This document shows positions 21,687 to 31,615 of a DNA stretch of 64,000 nucleotides, piece after piece (positions within the stretch are counted from its first letter, which is position 1; each line of letters starts with the position of its first letter). A model generated the notes under the pieces. It saw only the letters and a list, made by a program, of their open reading frames with translations. It was not told the origin of the DNA and made no database searches. A program made the position numbers and the translations under genes. This stretch comes from Zasmidium citrigriseum. Lineage: Eukaryota > Ascomycota > Dothideomycetes > Mycosphaerellales > Mycosphaerellaceae. The stretch covers positions 682,001-746,000 of the forward strand of contig NHNW01000017.1 of NCBI GenBank assembly GCA_002786025.1. The letters are read 5' to 3'.

Positions 21687-22199
21687 ATGGCGAACGAGCC
21701 AGGCGCCTCCCAGGATGGATCCAACGATGAACCAGCAGACGCACCGACATGGACGCCTGCGGACCAATCTACCGCCGCCTACCTCGAAGACCTGACACGT
21801 GCTTTGATCACGGCGGCCACGGCAGTGGGCGATCCACATCCACAGTCAGCCGCGTTACTGCGCAAGCACGGCCATCAAGATTTCCGGGCGACCGCCGCTT
21901 CCCTGCACGACCGTCTAATTCCAGATGCTCCAGGGCTCGAGAACGTTATAAGGGCGACAGAGGACTTAATGCGAGGTGACACTTCCTTCCAGATTGAGGT
22001 GTTGAATGTCACCGCCGACGTGTCGCGAGGCACCCGGTCCGCTCGAGTCTATGTCACCTTCCGCGAGACGACGACAAGGTCAGGACAACGTATGGTGCGC
22101 GAGTCTTGCAGCGTCTTGCACTGGGAGAGGCGCCAGCACGATGGGATATGGATTGTGATTCGCTTCGCCTCCTTGCGAGCAGGCGCTGGAGTGTGGTGA
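21687..22199 (+). CDS. NTF2-like small protein, tandem paralogue
   Basis: Single exon, 170 aa from the ATG at 21687 (GAGATGG context). An in-frame ATG at 21495 would add 64 basic residues and is less likely. Residues ~1-35 are hydrophilic, rich in Asp/Pro/Gln. The rest, from STAAYLEDL to the end GAGVW, aligns without large gaps to the preceding gene at roughly half identical residues. The pattern of one or two N-terminal helices, then LNVTADVSRGTRSARVYVTFRETTT and VLHWERRQHDGIWIV strands, looks like an NTF2/SnoaL-like alpha+beta barrel, but I see no catalytic signature. Both genes end at a similar Gly-rich Trp terminus. Function is unknown; the gene is convergent with the acetyltransferase, with about 100 bp between stops. 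Confidence 0.7.
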   Translation: MANEPGASQDGSNDEPADAPTWTPADQSTAAYLEDLTRALITAATAVGDPHPQSAALLRKHGHQDFRATAASLHDRLIPDAPGLENVIRATEDLMRGDTSFQIEVLNVTADVSRGTRSARVYVTFRETTTRSGQRMVRESCSVLHWERRQHDGIWIVIRFASLRAGAGVW

Positions 22200-22301
22200 C
22201 CATACTCAAGTTCAGACCTCCCAATCCTGTTCGATCATTTTCCGACGATATGGTCAGACGATCGGTCGAGACATCGCTGCTTCGAGGGTCCCACCTGCAC
22301 A

Positions 22302-23003
22302 CTAAGCCTTCGCACTTCCCTTGCCGCCACAGACACTCGCTGGCTTCGGATCCCTTTTCATAATCACCACCGGATGACCACTCACTTCAACCCGATCAAA
22401 CTCATAGAACCCAACAGTCTTATAGAGAAGATTGCCATCCGGCGATGCCTCGATCCATCCAGGCACGAACAGCGAGTCCATCAAATCAACGCCCCACTGC
22501 ATCATCAAAGATCCAGCGCCCATACGCCTATACTCCGGACTCGTAAAGCAGATATGGAGATCTACATCAATCATTCAGCATCACAACATAGAGAACAGAG
22601 TACAAGATAGACTCATACAAATAAACGGCCCCGTCATATTCTTCCACCGATTCTCATTCATAAACTTCAACGTCTTCGCAGACGCCTCATACGCCTCTCC
22701 CTCTAACCACTCGATGGGTTTCTGGCCGAGATCGTCAGGCTTTCCGTTGATGTACACCTTCCAATTACTCGCGGCGACCAACTTCCCGCTCAAGGCGTCT
22801 CGCACCAAGATCCAGATGTCGCTCTTGTCGTTTTGCATGCTGTCCAGGCATCGCTGGCGGTACTTGGGAAGATTCGTCCGATCAGGACAGCCCATGTAGA
22901 GGGCAGTATCCGCTCGCGGAAAGGAGTCGTAGTTGAGGCCGACGATTTCTTCCAAGTCGTCTGCCGTTCCTCGCGAGAGGACGAAGGAGGGCTTTTGTGA
23001 CAT
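22302..23003 (-). CDS. GNAT-family N-acetyltransferase
   Basis: Exons 23003-22619 and 22561-22302 join to 645 nt, 214 aa. The start reads MSQKPSFVLSRGTADDLEEIVGLNYDSFP, typical of fungal GNATs. The acetyl-CoA loop is in exon 2, after LHICFTSPEYRRMGAGSLM, where the R/Q-x-x-G-x-G/A signature appears as RRMGAG. The fold ends with a GFYEFDRVEV-type beta strand and VVIMKR. The substrate cannot be told from sequence; many fungal relatives are annotated only as acetyltransferases. The intron (57 bp) has clear GTATGAGT and TAG ends. Nothing adjacent suggests a pathway. Confidence 0.8.
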
Positions 23004-23324
23004 CGTGTCCAGCGCTCAAGGGAGTGAGAAGTGTTGTCTACGATGGTGGAAAGGCTGCAATGCTATCAATTACTGTTTACAATAGTCGGACTCTTGGCAT
23101 CTGGGCAAGTCATGGCATTCAAGTCGACATGGACACCGCTTTAAGATATAGCGGTTCGGTGTCGTCCCGCTAATGTACGACGCCGGATGTAGCTGCATGG
23201 CCGAAGCCCGCTCACTAGTAGCTTGGTCCTTCGAGGGTCTCTGTTCAGGGCCGATGTCCTTGACCTACTACCGAGCGACGTTGAATTCGACAGGCTGAAA
23301 GGATCTATCACAGTCCTTGTACAT

Positions 23325-25087
23325 CTACTCCTTCCGAATATGCACAACAGGCCCCCTATAAACCCTCCTCCCCCAGACAAAATAATACACCATCGCCAAC
23401 ACCGTAACCCCTCCAAACATCACCACCGAATAATTCATCGTCGTAACAGTGACCTCAGCAAACAGAGGGAAGAAGCTGATGACCGTCATGATGACCAAAT
23501 AGCACAGCGCGAAAGCATTCACCGGAATCGCCAGCTTCCCCAGTGACCAGCGTCCGGTTGGTAGCTCTTCTCCTCGCAGGCGTTTGGCGAAGACACAGGC
23601 GATGCTGATGAAGTACGAGACGGCGCCGGAGCCGGAGAGCAGGCCGACGATGCTGTTGAAGACGGTTGTGCTGCCGAGGTTGAGGAGGGAGAAGATTATT
23701 GAGAGGGAGAGGGAGAAGATGGCTGCGTTGGCGGGGACGGGGATGCCGATCGTGGTGATCTGGCCAACGTCAGTGGATCTTCTTTGGACTCTTGCAGAGT
23801 TGCTTACTTTTCGAAACCACGATGAGAATGGAAGGCCTTCGTCCCGTCCGAATGACCAGGCTTGTCGACTTGCTGCGGCTAGCATCGTCAGGCAGCAGGC
23901 GCCGTTCATGCAGGCTAGGATTGCTGCGAGAGCTGTTGCGCCGGCTCTGCTTGATAAGGCTGAGTTAAGGACGTTGATTGCTGGGAAGGGCGCCGTTGAT
24001 TCGACGATCATTGTCTCGACATCGGTGATGCAGAAGCAATAGGTGATGATAATGACGAAGCCTTCCAACTTATTAGTATGATGAAGACTTCAGAGTCATG
24101 ACAAGAACATACCGAGTATCCCGTTCAAAAAGACCGTAGTCATCATAACCCGCGGCACGGTCAAAGAGGCGTTATGCACTTCCTCCGCCAGATGAGCCCC
24201 TGAATCCGGACCAGCCAATGAACCCGTCGCGGAAAGCTGCCCAACAACACAAGCAGCGCCTATCGAAGACCAACCGCCAAAGTTCCTGAAAGACCCAAAG
24301 ACTTCGCTCGCGGGAGCTTTTGGAGCAACGGCCCAGAGCGGGATCAGAAAAGCCAGAAAGCCCACGAGATGCACAACGAGCACCATCTTCTCAACCAGTG
24401 GCAAGTACTTTGCTCCAATCGTATTGCAAACGAAAGCAACGACAACGACAGCAATGGTCGCCAGGGTCTGATGCCAAAGAGCAGGCGTGAAATCTGGATG
24501 GTTCAAAGCCGCCATTTCGAGTGTCAGGCCTGCGGAGGTGTAGGCCGTTACTGCGACTCCAGACTGCCAGCCGATGACGCTCAGCCAGCCTACGACGTAC
24601 GAGAGGAACTTCTGGCAGAATGGAGGAGCAAACTCGCTGACCCAGGCGTATTGGCCTGCGGTCGTTGGGGCCATACTCGCCAGGTCCGCTAGAGAGGCCA
24701 CGACGGTTGAGAAGCAAAGGAGGACGGCCAGATAGACCCAGACAGTACCAGCGAGACCGCCGTTGATTAGGGAGAAGGTACTAGCTGTGACCAGGGCTTC
24801 CCACTATTGAATGTCAGTTGAGAGAGGATGTTCATGAGACTGTCGAGCCCAAACCGTGGACATGGCGACACAGGTCGCTCCCAGGATCGAAAGGAAGCCA
24901 AAGTTCCTCTGGATCAGGTCAGTGATGATTCAACATGAATCGATTTGAAGGCACCAACCTTGAACTCTTGTTTCCGGCCAAGTCGTAACATGTCGTTGGC
25001 ATCTTCGCGAGTCCCCGTCTGGAGCCCTGCTTGCAAGTCATCGTGAACCTGCTGGGCCTCAAAAAGACTCGACTCTTTCTCCGACAT
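23325..25087 (-). CDS. APC-superfamily amino acid / choline-type permease
   Basis: Five exons (25087-24959, 24908-24855, 24803-24113, 24061-23808, 23759-23325) sum to 1563 nt, 520 aa. This is a plasma-membrane transporter of the fungal AAT/ACT type (relatives include choline, GABA and amino-acid permeases). A hydrophilic N-terminus of ~45 residues leads into RNFGFLSILGATC (helix 1), then LADLASMAPTTAGQYAWVSEFAPP, the family signature after helix 2, and about twelve hydrophobic segments in all. SRQAWSFGRDEGLPFSSWF and IGIPVPANA mark the conserved loop around helices 8-9. A 48 bp intron at 23760-23807 would be readable through but has perfect splice sites and interrupts that loop. The substrate is not determinable; choline or polyamine/GABA are as likely as amino acids. 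Confidence 0.88.
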
Positions 25088-25533
25088 GTTGGATGTTGCG
25101 ACGAGAAGCTATCGTCGGAATTGTTGAAGACTGGTGCTCGTGCCCGAGCCAAGAACTTGATGGCAGACGGCACATCGAGCTTGTCATTGCCACCGATCGA
25201 ACAAGACACTAGGAGAAGCTGTGTTACGCGAACAGTCGGTCGTTTTGCTTCCAGAGTAGTGTCCGTCTAGTATCTGCGAGGCGATGAGAGATCACCCAAT
25301 GCTTTGCTTTCTATTCAGCCGTTGTGCATCGTGGCTTGCATATGTGAAATGCAGGGTTTCTATTAGGAGACATGATCAGCATTCTTCCGAAGATCTCTCC
25401 GCTGTACTGTAGTCTGCATATGCTGCAATGCCGTCAACCAGGTATCGTCCATACATGCCTTGCAACAAATTGCTCAGTAGATCTAATCGTTCGCCTGGAC
25501 GCCTCGCTAACCCGGTCATCCACGTCACCTCCA
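25088..25533. other. Intergenic region
   Basis: About 450 bp between the permease start and the stop of the DUF3431 gene. Open frames seen here are shadows or short. It should contain the permease promoter. Confidence 0.5.
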
Positions 25534-26733
25534 TCATCGTCCAAAGTTGTTCCAGCCTTCTTCTCTTCCGTAGACAACCTTCCAACACTGCTGGGTATCC
25601 TCACAATGAACTGCTTCTTGTCCAAACATCAGGTGCCAGGTATACTCCATCACCGTACCGAGCGTCTCGTCGTCGTATTTCGAATCCAGGATTAGTTGCA
25701 AGTATCGTTCGTACTCCGATTTCGAGTGTTTCATGACCTGTTCCTTCGAAACCGCAAACTGAGCACAACAAGGCGTGGCCACGATCGGTATTTGCTCTCG
25801 AACTTGATCGATTGTAATGTTGAACATGTCGCTGTAGACAAACGGATATGCTATCTCGGCGTGCTTCGACTTGTCCGGCGGGTTTCGGTTCAAGTTGATC
25901 TCAGCAGGACAGCCAGGGTCTCCAATACATCGAAGGTTTACGAAGCCGCGGTCTAGGACGGCTTCCATTCGTAGCTGGTTCAGCATGTTGACTGCATCGT
26001 ATCCTTTGGCGTCATTGTGCCAAGCCGCGGGCCACCCGTTCCTGTGCGAGTGAACAAACACGGCTACATCCGGAAGGGAGTCGTAGTGGTCCACGATATA
26101 GGTCAAATATGGTGTTGCTTCCTTGGCCTTGTTAATGGCGGTCTTGAATCCAGTAGGCGAGGTCTCGTTACTAGCGAGGTCGACGACATAGATTGCACTT
26201 TGCCAGTCCTGCAATTCCTTGACCCATTGCGTATCCTCCTCTGAAAGCTTTCCCATGACGATGGTCTTTGTGAAGCCCATTGGAGAAGGATCCGCGGCTG
26301 GACTGGTTTCGCCGGCAGTCGGTGTAGCTATTTCTCCTGATGCCTCGGAAACGGTAGTTGAGACTCCATCTGGCCTCCTGGTACCCTCCAGCCAGATGTG
26401 ATGGACTGCTGTTGTGGTAGCTTCCGGCGACAACGTATTGCTCAAGTCCTCTGCCACAGACGTCGATAGTTGGGCGATCGGAGCTTCGTCGTCTTCCACC
26501 TTGACGTTGTCGTGTGCATTGATGTCTGATCCAGTGAAGGTGTCGACTTTCGCTTCGGCTTCTCCTGGGTGCTGAGTATCTTGATCATTTCCCTTAAGGA
26601 TTCCCTGGGGCAGAGAATTTAGTAACTCAGGATATGGCCGCAGTACATCCAAACTCCTCAGGGTGAAGAGAAATATCAAGGCTGCTGCGACACAGCCCGC
26701 TATCCGGCCCCATTGCTTCGCGAAGAGCAGCAT
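25534..26733 (-). CDS. DUF3431-family type II membrane protein
   Basis: Single exon, 399 aa. Residues ~12-30 form one transmembrane or signal-anchor helix (IAGCVAAALIFLFTL). A ~120-residue Ser/Thr/Asp-rich stem follows. The DUF3431 domain runs from ~155 to the end: TKTIVMGKLSEEDTQWV, DWQSAIYVVD, TYIVDHYDSLPDVAVFVHSHRNGWPAAWH, GYDAVNMLNQLR, GFVNLRCI, then ACCAQFAVS-like TPCCAQFAVS and HLMFGQEAVHC. A membrane-anchored stem plus lumenal domain is the layout of Golgi glycan-processing proteins, and the DxH and H-rich core hints at a glycosyltransferase-like enzyme, but the family's activity is not established. Two Cys pairs in the C-terminal half would suit a secretory-pathway location. Confidence 0.88.
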   Translation of the reverse strand: MLLFAKQWGRIAGCVAAALIFLFTLRSLDVLRPYPELLNSLPQGILKGNDQDTQHPGEAEAKVDTFTGSDINAHDNVKVEDDEAPIAQLSTSVAEDLSNTLSPEATTTAVHHIWLEGTRRPDGVSTTVSEASGEIATPTAGETSPAADPSPMGFTKTIVMGKLSEEDTQWVKELQDWQSAIYVVDLASNETSPTGFKTAINKAKEATPYLTYIVDHYDSLPDVAVFVHSHRNGWPAAWHNDAKGYDAVNMLNQLRMEAVLDRGFVNLRCIGDPGCPAEINLNRNPPDKSKHAEIAYPFVYSDMFNITIDQVREQIPIVATPCCAQFAVSKEQVMKHSKSEYERYLQLILDSKYDDETLGTVMEYTWHLMFGQEAVHCEDTQQCWKVVYGREEGWNNFGR

Positions 26734-28104
26734 ATCGACCTCTGCTATCGGTCCAGATAGCTATGTCCGCCGCTTCCGAACGCTCCAACCTTCATGGCTG
26801 CATTGGATGGATCCCGAGTCGACAGAGGAGCGTACAAAGACGAAGGAGGAAGAGAGTCACTTACCGCATCGCCGCCGAAGGATCAGCGGCATCTTTATCG
26901 CCTCCCTGGCAGCTTCGCCCATCAGCTTTGCGCAAAAGCGCCACATCAGAGCACGTGTAGATGGCGGATTGATCTCCCAGTTGCGCAGATGTCGACGTAA
27001 ACGGGTGTCGGTTTTGAGTTTCGGCTAGCCGAGAAAGGCTTGGCTTCCGTGATCCCTGGGTGAATCCTTCCGTCTCGTCTCTGGGCGGGTCGATGCTTCT
27101 TGAACAACTTCATGTTTGAAATTTTTATGTCGTGCTACGTTTGCTGCAGCTTTCCAAAGTTCAGGAACATGCAGAGTTGATGGGTAGCAGTCGAACACAT
27201 TCACCGAACGCGACATTGAAGCCGGAGCTGGTGTGCCACACGGGACCACAACGGCCCGAAAGAGATTGGAGGTACGCGGCCTCGACGACAAGTCTCGGGC
27301 GAGGCTATCTCCAATGTCAGACCGCGCTGTTGTCGCATGGAAGCCGGGTAGTTGGTCGGGTGTTCGTGGCTTCCGCGCAAGAGGCCGGCTTTCACAACCT
27401 AACCAAATCTGGCCTATATACCCGGCCCTATCCGACATACAATACACGAAGCGACTGAATGGAGGTAGGGGCGAGGGACGGAGATGCTTTTGGCTGGAAC
27501 TCATCAAAGCCTGCGACCTTGCGAAGTACGAGAAGCTTTGTTGCCAGAAGAAGGACTTGCAACAAGCCACTGCTCTGAGCGAGAGCATCGTTCGTCCAGC
27601 CCCGGAGCAGCGCAGCCCTTCGGATGGACGATGAGTGCATTGCGACAAGGCTGGACCAGTTTTCAGCCTCTCGAGGCTGCGAAAGCCCTTGACTTGGAAA
27701 GCACACAGCCTGGGTGTATCGAACTGGGCGTCCATTATGTACTTGTGGCTGAACTGTCACGAGTTGCCTATGGCATTCGGCGCAGAGTCTCACTTCCAAA
27801 GCCTCACTTAACCCTAAGTTGACCACATGAGTTGACCACTGAGGGCTATCTCTTGCCTTTGTGTCTCCTCAATATCAATCGACACAAGTCCTCTCATTCT
27901 GCTTCAGCTCATACCAATACAAAACTCCACAACGTCGAGTCAAGCTTCGATCGGGCTATCTCGCCTCGGTAGAGCTCTAAAAATTGGAGACGCTTGCGCC
28001 GGCTATAGAGGATGATGTAACCGGCAGCTTCAGAAGGATTCAATCTCTCTCAAACAACAGTCGACCCAACATCAGCCATCATCAATCGATAACGAAACGA
28101 CACC
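26734..28104. other. Intergenic region
   Basis: About 1.4 kb between divergent genes. The largest frame, minus 27025-27735 (236 codons), has an unremarkable Ser/Arg-rich composition, is overlapped by frames on the other strand and matches nothing I know, so I do not call it. A TATATACCC-like box near 27415 could belong to an unrecognised transcript. Confidence 0.45.
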
Positions 28105-28902
28105 ATGGGTCTCATAATCCACCACCTCGGCCACTCCCAATCCGACCGCGTAGTCTGGCTCTGCGAAGAACTCGGCCTCAACTACGAACTCAAGAAATAC
28201 GACCGCAGTCCCGTCCTGGCTCCCAAAGACTTCAAAGACCTCCATCCCATCGGCGCGGCCCCCGTCATCGAAGACGATGGCGGCGTGAAACTTGCTGAAA
28301 CCGAAGCCTGCGTCGAGTGGATCTGCAACGTGCACGCTGGAGGGAAGCTCCTGGTCAAGCCTGGGGAGAAGAACTATGCGGACTATTTGTTCTATTATCA
28401 TGTGACGAATGGGACCTTGCAGCCGGCGGTGGGACGTGTGATGGCGCTGCAGATGAGTGGCATGAAGAAGGGGCAGCCGACGTTGGATCGGTATGAGGCG
28501 AAGATTTATCAGGTGCTTGGGGTTCTGGATCGGAGGTTGGGTGAAGTGCCGTGGTTGGCTGGGGAGGAGTTTACGGGTGAGTAGAGAAGTTGCTGTGTGG
28601 CGTGGGAGGCTTGATGGACTGACGTATGGTGTAGCTGCTGATATCATGGTCATCTTCTCCTTGACGACTATGCGCGAGGTACGTTGTACAGGAGTCGAGG
28701 ATGCGAGAGATGCTGATTTGGAACACAGTTCTGCCCGATTGACATGAGCAACTACAAGAACCTCTTGTCGTACGTCCAGAAGATCGTCAACCGACCGGCA
28801 TATAAGAAGTATTTGGAGAAGGGCGACCCGGACATCGACATCGAGAAGTACATTCAGGGGCCACCGCCACCTATCTTCCCACCCTTTAAGAGCCATATGT
28901 AG
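28105..28902 (+). CDS. Glutathione S-transferase
   Basis: Exons 28105-28576, 28635-28678 and 28729-28902 sum to 690 nt, 229 aa. The N-terminal thioredoxin-like domain (residues ~3-82) has HHLGHSQSDRVVWLCEELGL, with a Ser in the position that activates glutathione in this fungal class, the cis-Pro of GAAPVIEDDG, and the ETEACVEWI glutathione-contact strand. The C-terminal all-helical domain carries the N-capping-box-like AADIMVIF. The 44 nt middle exon encodes exactly that segment. It is a cytosolic detoxification enzyme of the fungal GstA/Ure2-like kind; the substrate is unknown. Its stop is only 3 bp from the stop of the convergent dehydrogenase, so the 3' UTRs must overlap. Confidence 0.9.
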
Positions 28903-28905
28903 ATC

Positions 28906-30112
28906 CTATGCCATCCTGATCCGTAGCTCTTCGCCCTTGAGCCAGCGCTCTAATTCCTCTGCTTGTTCTTGGTACCATCTGTCACAAGTCAGCCAAAACT
29001 CTCACCCACCAGTTGAGATCTGCCAACACCTACCGATTCATCGTCCCCTCATTGACATACCCCATATGCGGACTCAACACAACTTGACTCCTCGCCCACT
29101 CGTCGACCTTCCTCCAAACACTCTCCCTCGGAATCGGCTCCTGCCAAAACACATCCAACGCCACACCCCCAATCCCTCCCTCCTTAACCGCCTTCACCAA
29201 AGCCTCCTCATCAATCAATCCCCCTCGACTCGTATTCACCAACAAAGCCCTCTTCTTCATCCAGCCAAGCTCCTGCTTCCCGACAGTCCCTCTACTCCTC
29301 TCACTCAGCACCAAATGCAAACTCACAACATCTGCTTCTCGAAACAGAGCCTCCTTGCCGACCGCCTTGAACGTCCCCTTGGGTAGACCAGCTCCTTCAG
29401 CAGCGGCGTCTGCCTTCTCCTGCGTGAGATTCTCGCTCCAGGCAATGATTTCCATGTCGAAAGACTGAACGCCGACTTTGGCCATCGCGGTTCCCAGCTT
29501 CCCTAACCCAACGAGACCTAATGTCTTTCCTCCGAGGGAAACTCCCAGTCCACTCTGCCAAGCTGCAGCATCCGTCTTTAATGCCCGATCATCTTGTGGA
29601 ATCCGTCCGCAGAGACTCAAGAGTAAAGCCCAGGCGTGTTGATTCACGGCTGAGTAGCCCGCTGGAGGCGGCGGATCGAAATCATCGCTTGGGGTTGAGG
29701 GTTGATCGCCTTTCGTTCCTGTGACGGGGATGCCTCTCTCCTTCAGGGCTTGGAGGTCTAGTGCTGCGTTTCGATTTCCGCTTGAGAGGAGGAGCTTTAG
29801 ATTTGGTAGCTTGTTGATTAGGTCTGATGGGAAGGCTGTTCGCTCTCTCATGCAGGAGATCACGGGGTAAGGATGGAGTCTTTGGGCCAGGGCTTCGAGG
29901 TCTTTGGGGTTGGATGGGTCGAGAGTTTCGGGAAAGGTGTCGATTTTGAGGTTCTTGATGTGTGAGAAGTGTTTGGGGGCCACGTTGGCATAGTCGTCCA
30001 GGATCGCGAGGGGAATTTCGGGTGGTGAGGCCATGGTGGTTGATTGTTTGATGGTGTTGGAGGTGGTGATTCTTGTGAAGTGTTTGCTGAGAAGGCTCAG
30101 TCTGCTCTTCAT
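28906..30112 (-). CDS. D-isomer-specific 2-hydroxyacid dehydrogenase
   Basis: Exons 30112-29034 and 28978-28906 give 383 aa; the alternative in-frame ATG at 30034, in perfect ACCATGG context, gives 357 aa and begins right at the family's usual start (PLAILDDYANVA). The extra 26 residues are basic and Ser/Thr-rich without acids, like a mitochondrial presequence, so dual targeting is possible. The NAD-binding motif is GLVGLGKLG. The catalytic set is present: Arg in LLVNTSRGGLIDEEAL, Glu in ALDVFWQEP and His in LSPHMGYV. The short last exon adds a helical C-terminus. It reduces or oxidises a 2-oxo/2-hydroxy acid; which one cannot be told. An inserted Pro/Asp-rich loop (SDDFDPPPPAGY) lies before the Rossmann domain. 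Confidence 0.9.
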
Positions 30113-30291
30113 CTACGCAGTGTTCCAGTAGATATCAGAGATCCTGCAAGTCTTCTGTTCGCTGGTATGAGTAAGCACTCATCACGTTGAAAGTAATGGC
30201 GTATGTTCACTCTTAAATACTTATCCGATGCTGGAAAGGCAATACTGTGGGGAAGTTGGAAGCCGGCATCGGCAGACCGGCAGGGGCATGG

Positions 30292-30300
30292 ATGCAGAGC
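30292..30300. repeat. Left copy of 9 bp target site duplication (MULE)
   Basis: ATGCAGAGC at 30292-30300 directly abuts the left inverted repeat. The identical 9 bp directly follows the right inverted repeat at 40801-40809. Nine bases is the usual target duplication of Mutator-like elements. Confidence 0.9.
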
Positions 30301-30349
30301 GGGGATTGCTAATTGGCAATTGCGGCTTTGCTATTTGGCAATTGCGCCT
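30301..30349 (+). repeat. Left terminal inverted repeat of MULE
   Basis: 49 bp, starting GGGGATTGCTAATTGGCAAT, identical to the reverse complement of 40752-40800. It contains two copies of the palindrome GCAATTGC (30316-30323 and 30338-30345) exactly 22 bp apart. The first base beyond the match differs as G versus A, a RIP-type change. Confidence 0.95.
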
Positions 30350-30699
30350 GATATCTACAGGTATATGTCGAATTGGCTGTAATCCTCATACAAAGTTGCA
30401 TAATCGCGTAGCTGCCACGCTCTTAGAGCTTAATCTTTAATTTCTCGTCGTAAGTAGTATCTAAAGCTAGATTTCCCCTAATAGCCTATACTATTACAAT
30501 ACTATATATTAATAACATATTTATATAAGAGCGGAAGGTAACAATAATGTATATAACAAGCTCCTATAATATTAAAAATATCTAACCGTTATATGTAATA
30601 TTATAGTTACAATCTAGTCGTAAATCTAGCCGGCTCGTTATAGCTAGCTTATAGCGGCTTACTAAACCTTAAATTACCTTAAATCGTCGTTTGCCGCCC

Positions 30700-31447
30700 T
30701 TTCTAGCGTTAGCTAATTAGAGGCCGAGAAACTACTATTAATTATCGTATAATTCTCGCGTTAAAATCTACGTAATCTTAGTATTAATTACTATAGCTAG
30801 TATACTAGTACTACTATAAGTAAAGGACTAGCTCCTTATATTGTAGCTACGGTTACTAGTACTACTACCGCTATACCGGAGCGGTAGAAGGGGGTAGAGC
30901 TATCGCTAAAGCTATAGGTAGTACTAGTAGGCCTATAGGGTACCTCTAGAGGTAGTAGTAGTACTACTACTACCTAGAGGGGGGCGGTACGTCTATATAG
31001 GCTACTCTAAATACTACCTCTATATATAATATTAGTCGTAGAGCGAGTAGCTAGCTAGATAACTACTATAGTTCCTACTACACCTATTAGTATAAGGGTA
31101 TATAGATCCGAGGGGGTTATATACGAGGTTATAATAATAATATAGGTTACTACGCTCTACCTTTTCTACTCCTTCTACCCTATCTACCTCTTACGCCGCT
31201 ACGGCTACCCCTTACTACTTAACTAGCTAGATAATTCAAATCTTAATATTTAAAGCTAGAAGGCTCGCGAGTATTAGCTTAGCTATAATAAGGTTAAGTA
31301 GACGCTCGGCTAGCTCGAGTAGATACCCTTACCGTCGCTCGTCCGTAGCGATTATTAGGTAGGGTAGTAGGCTCGTTAATACGCTCTACGGTAATTATTC
31401 GATAGATTAGAGCGGCCGCCTTATCGATATACTAGTATCTATCGAAG
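30700..31447 (-). pseudogene. MULE transposase remnant, C-terminal part
   Basis: Reading the minus strand onward across the Gypsy insertion point restores the same frame. The sequence continues as a Thr/Arg-rich linker (TVERINEPTTLPNNRYGRATVR-like), then basic and Gln-rich low-complexity residues in which most Gln codons have become TAG or TAA. MULE transposases of fungi often end in such a basic disordered tail. The end is not sharp; I place it near 30700 because the frame stops looking protein-like there. Confidence 0.6.
30951..30974. repeat. 24 bp perfect palindrome of GTA/TAC triplets
   Basis: GGTAGTAGTAGT followed directly by its reverse complement, inside the mutated Gln/Tyr-rich tail of the transposase. 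It probably arose from CAG/CAA runs converted by RIP rather than being a functional site. Confidence 0.7.
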
Positions 31448-31452
31448 TAATT
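31448..31452. repeat. Left 5 bp target duplication of Gypsy element
   Basis: TAATT directly precedes the first LTR and recurs at 38442-38446 directly after the second LTR. Five bases is the standard Gypsy/Metaviridae target duplication. Confidence 0.92.
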
Positions 31453-31615
31453 TGTTACGGGGTAACCTACGCTTCCGCCTTTGTAAGACATACATTCTTT
31501 GTTTGTAGAGGATATCTACGCTCTCTACGTTGCCTCTTCCTTTCGATCTTTATAGCGAGTATTCGATACGATACGGACTTACATATTTTGTGCCTGCTTC
31601 CACGTGCCCGTATTA
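31453..31615 (+). repeat. 5' LTR of Gypsy element
   Basis: 163 bp, starts TGTTACGGGGTAAC (itself a short inverted repeat GTTAC-GGG-GTAAC). It differs from the 3' LTR at only three sites, each a C/T or G/A transition in CpA or TpG context. Confidence 0.93.

Noticed and set aside
27025..27735. 236-codon minus-strand open frame
   Set aside because: No family resemblance, Ser/Arg-rich, overlapped by plus-strand frames of similar quality and no splice or start support.
28072..28896. 274-codon minus-strand frame over the GST gene
   Set aside because: Antisense shadow of a confidently spliced GST.
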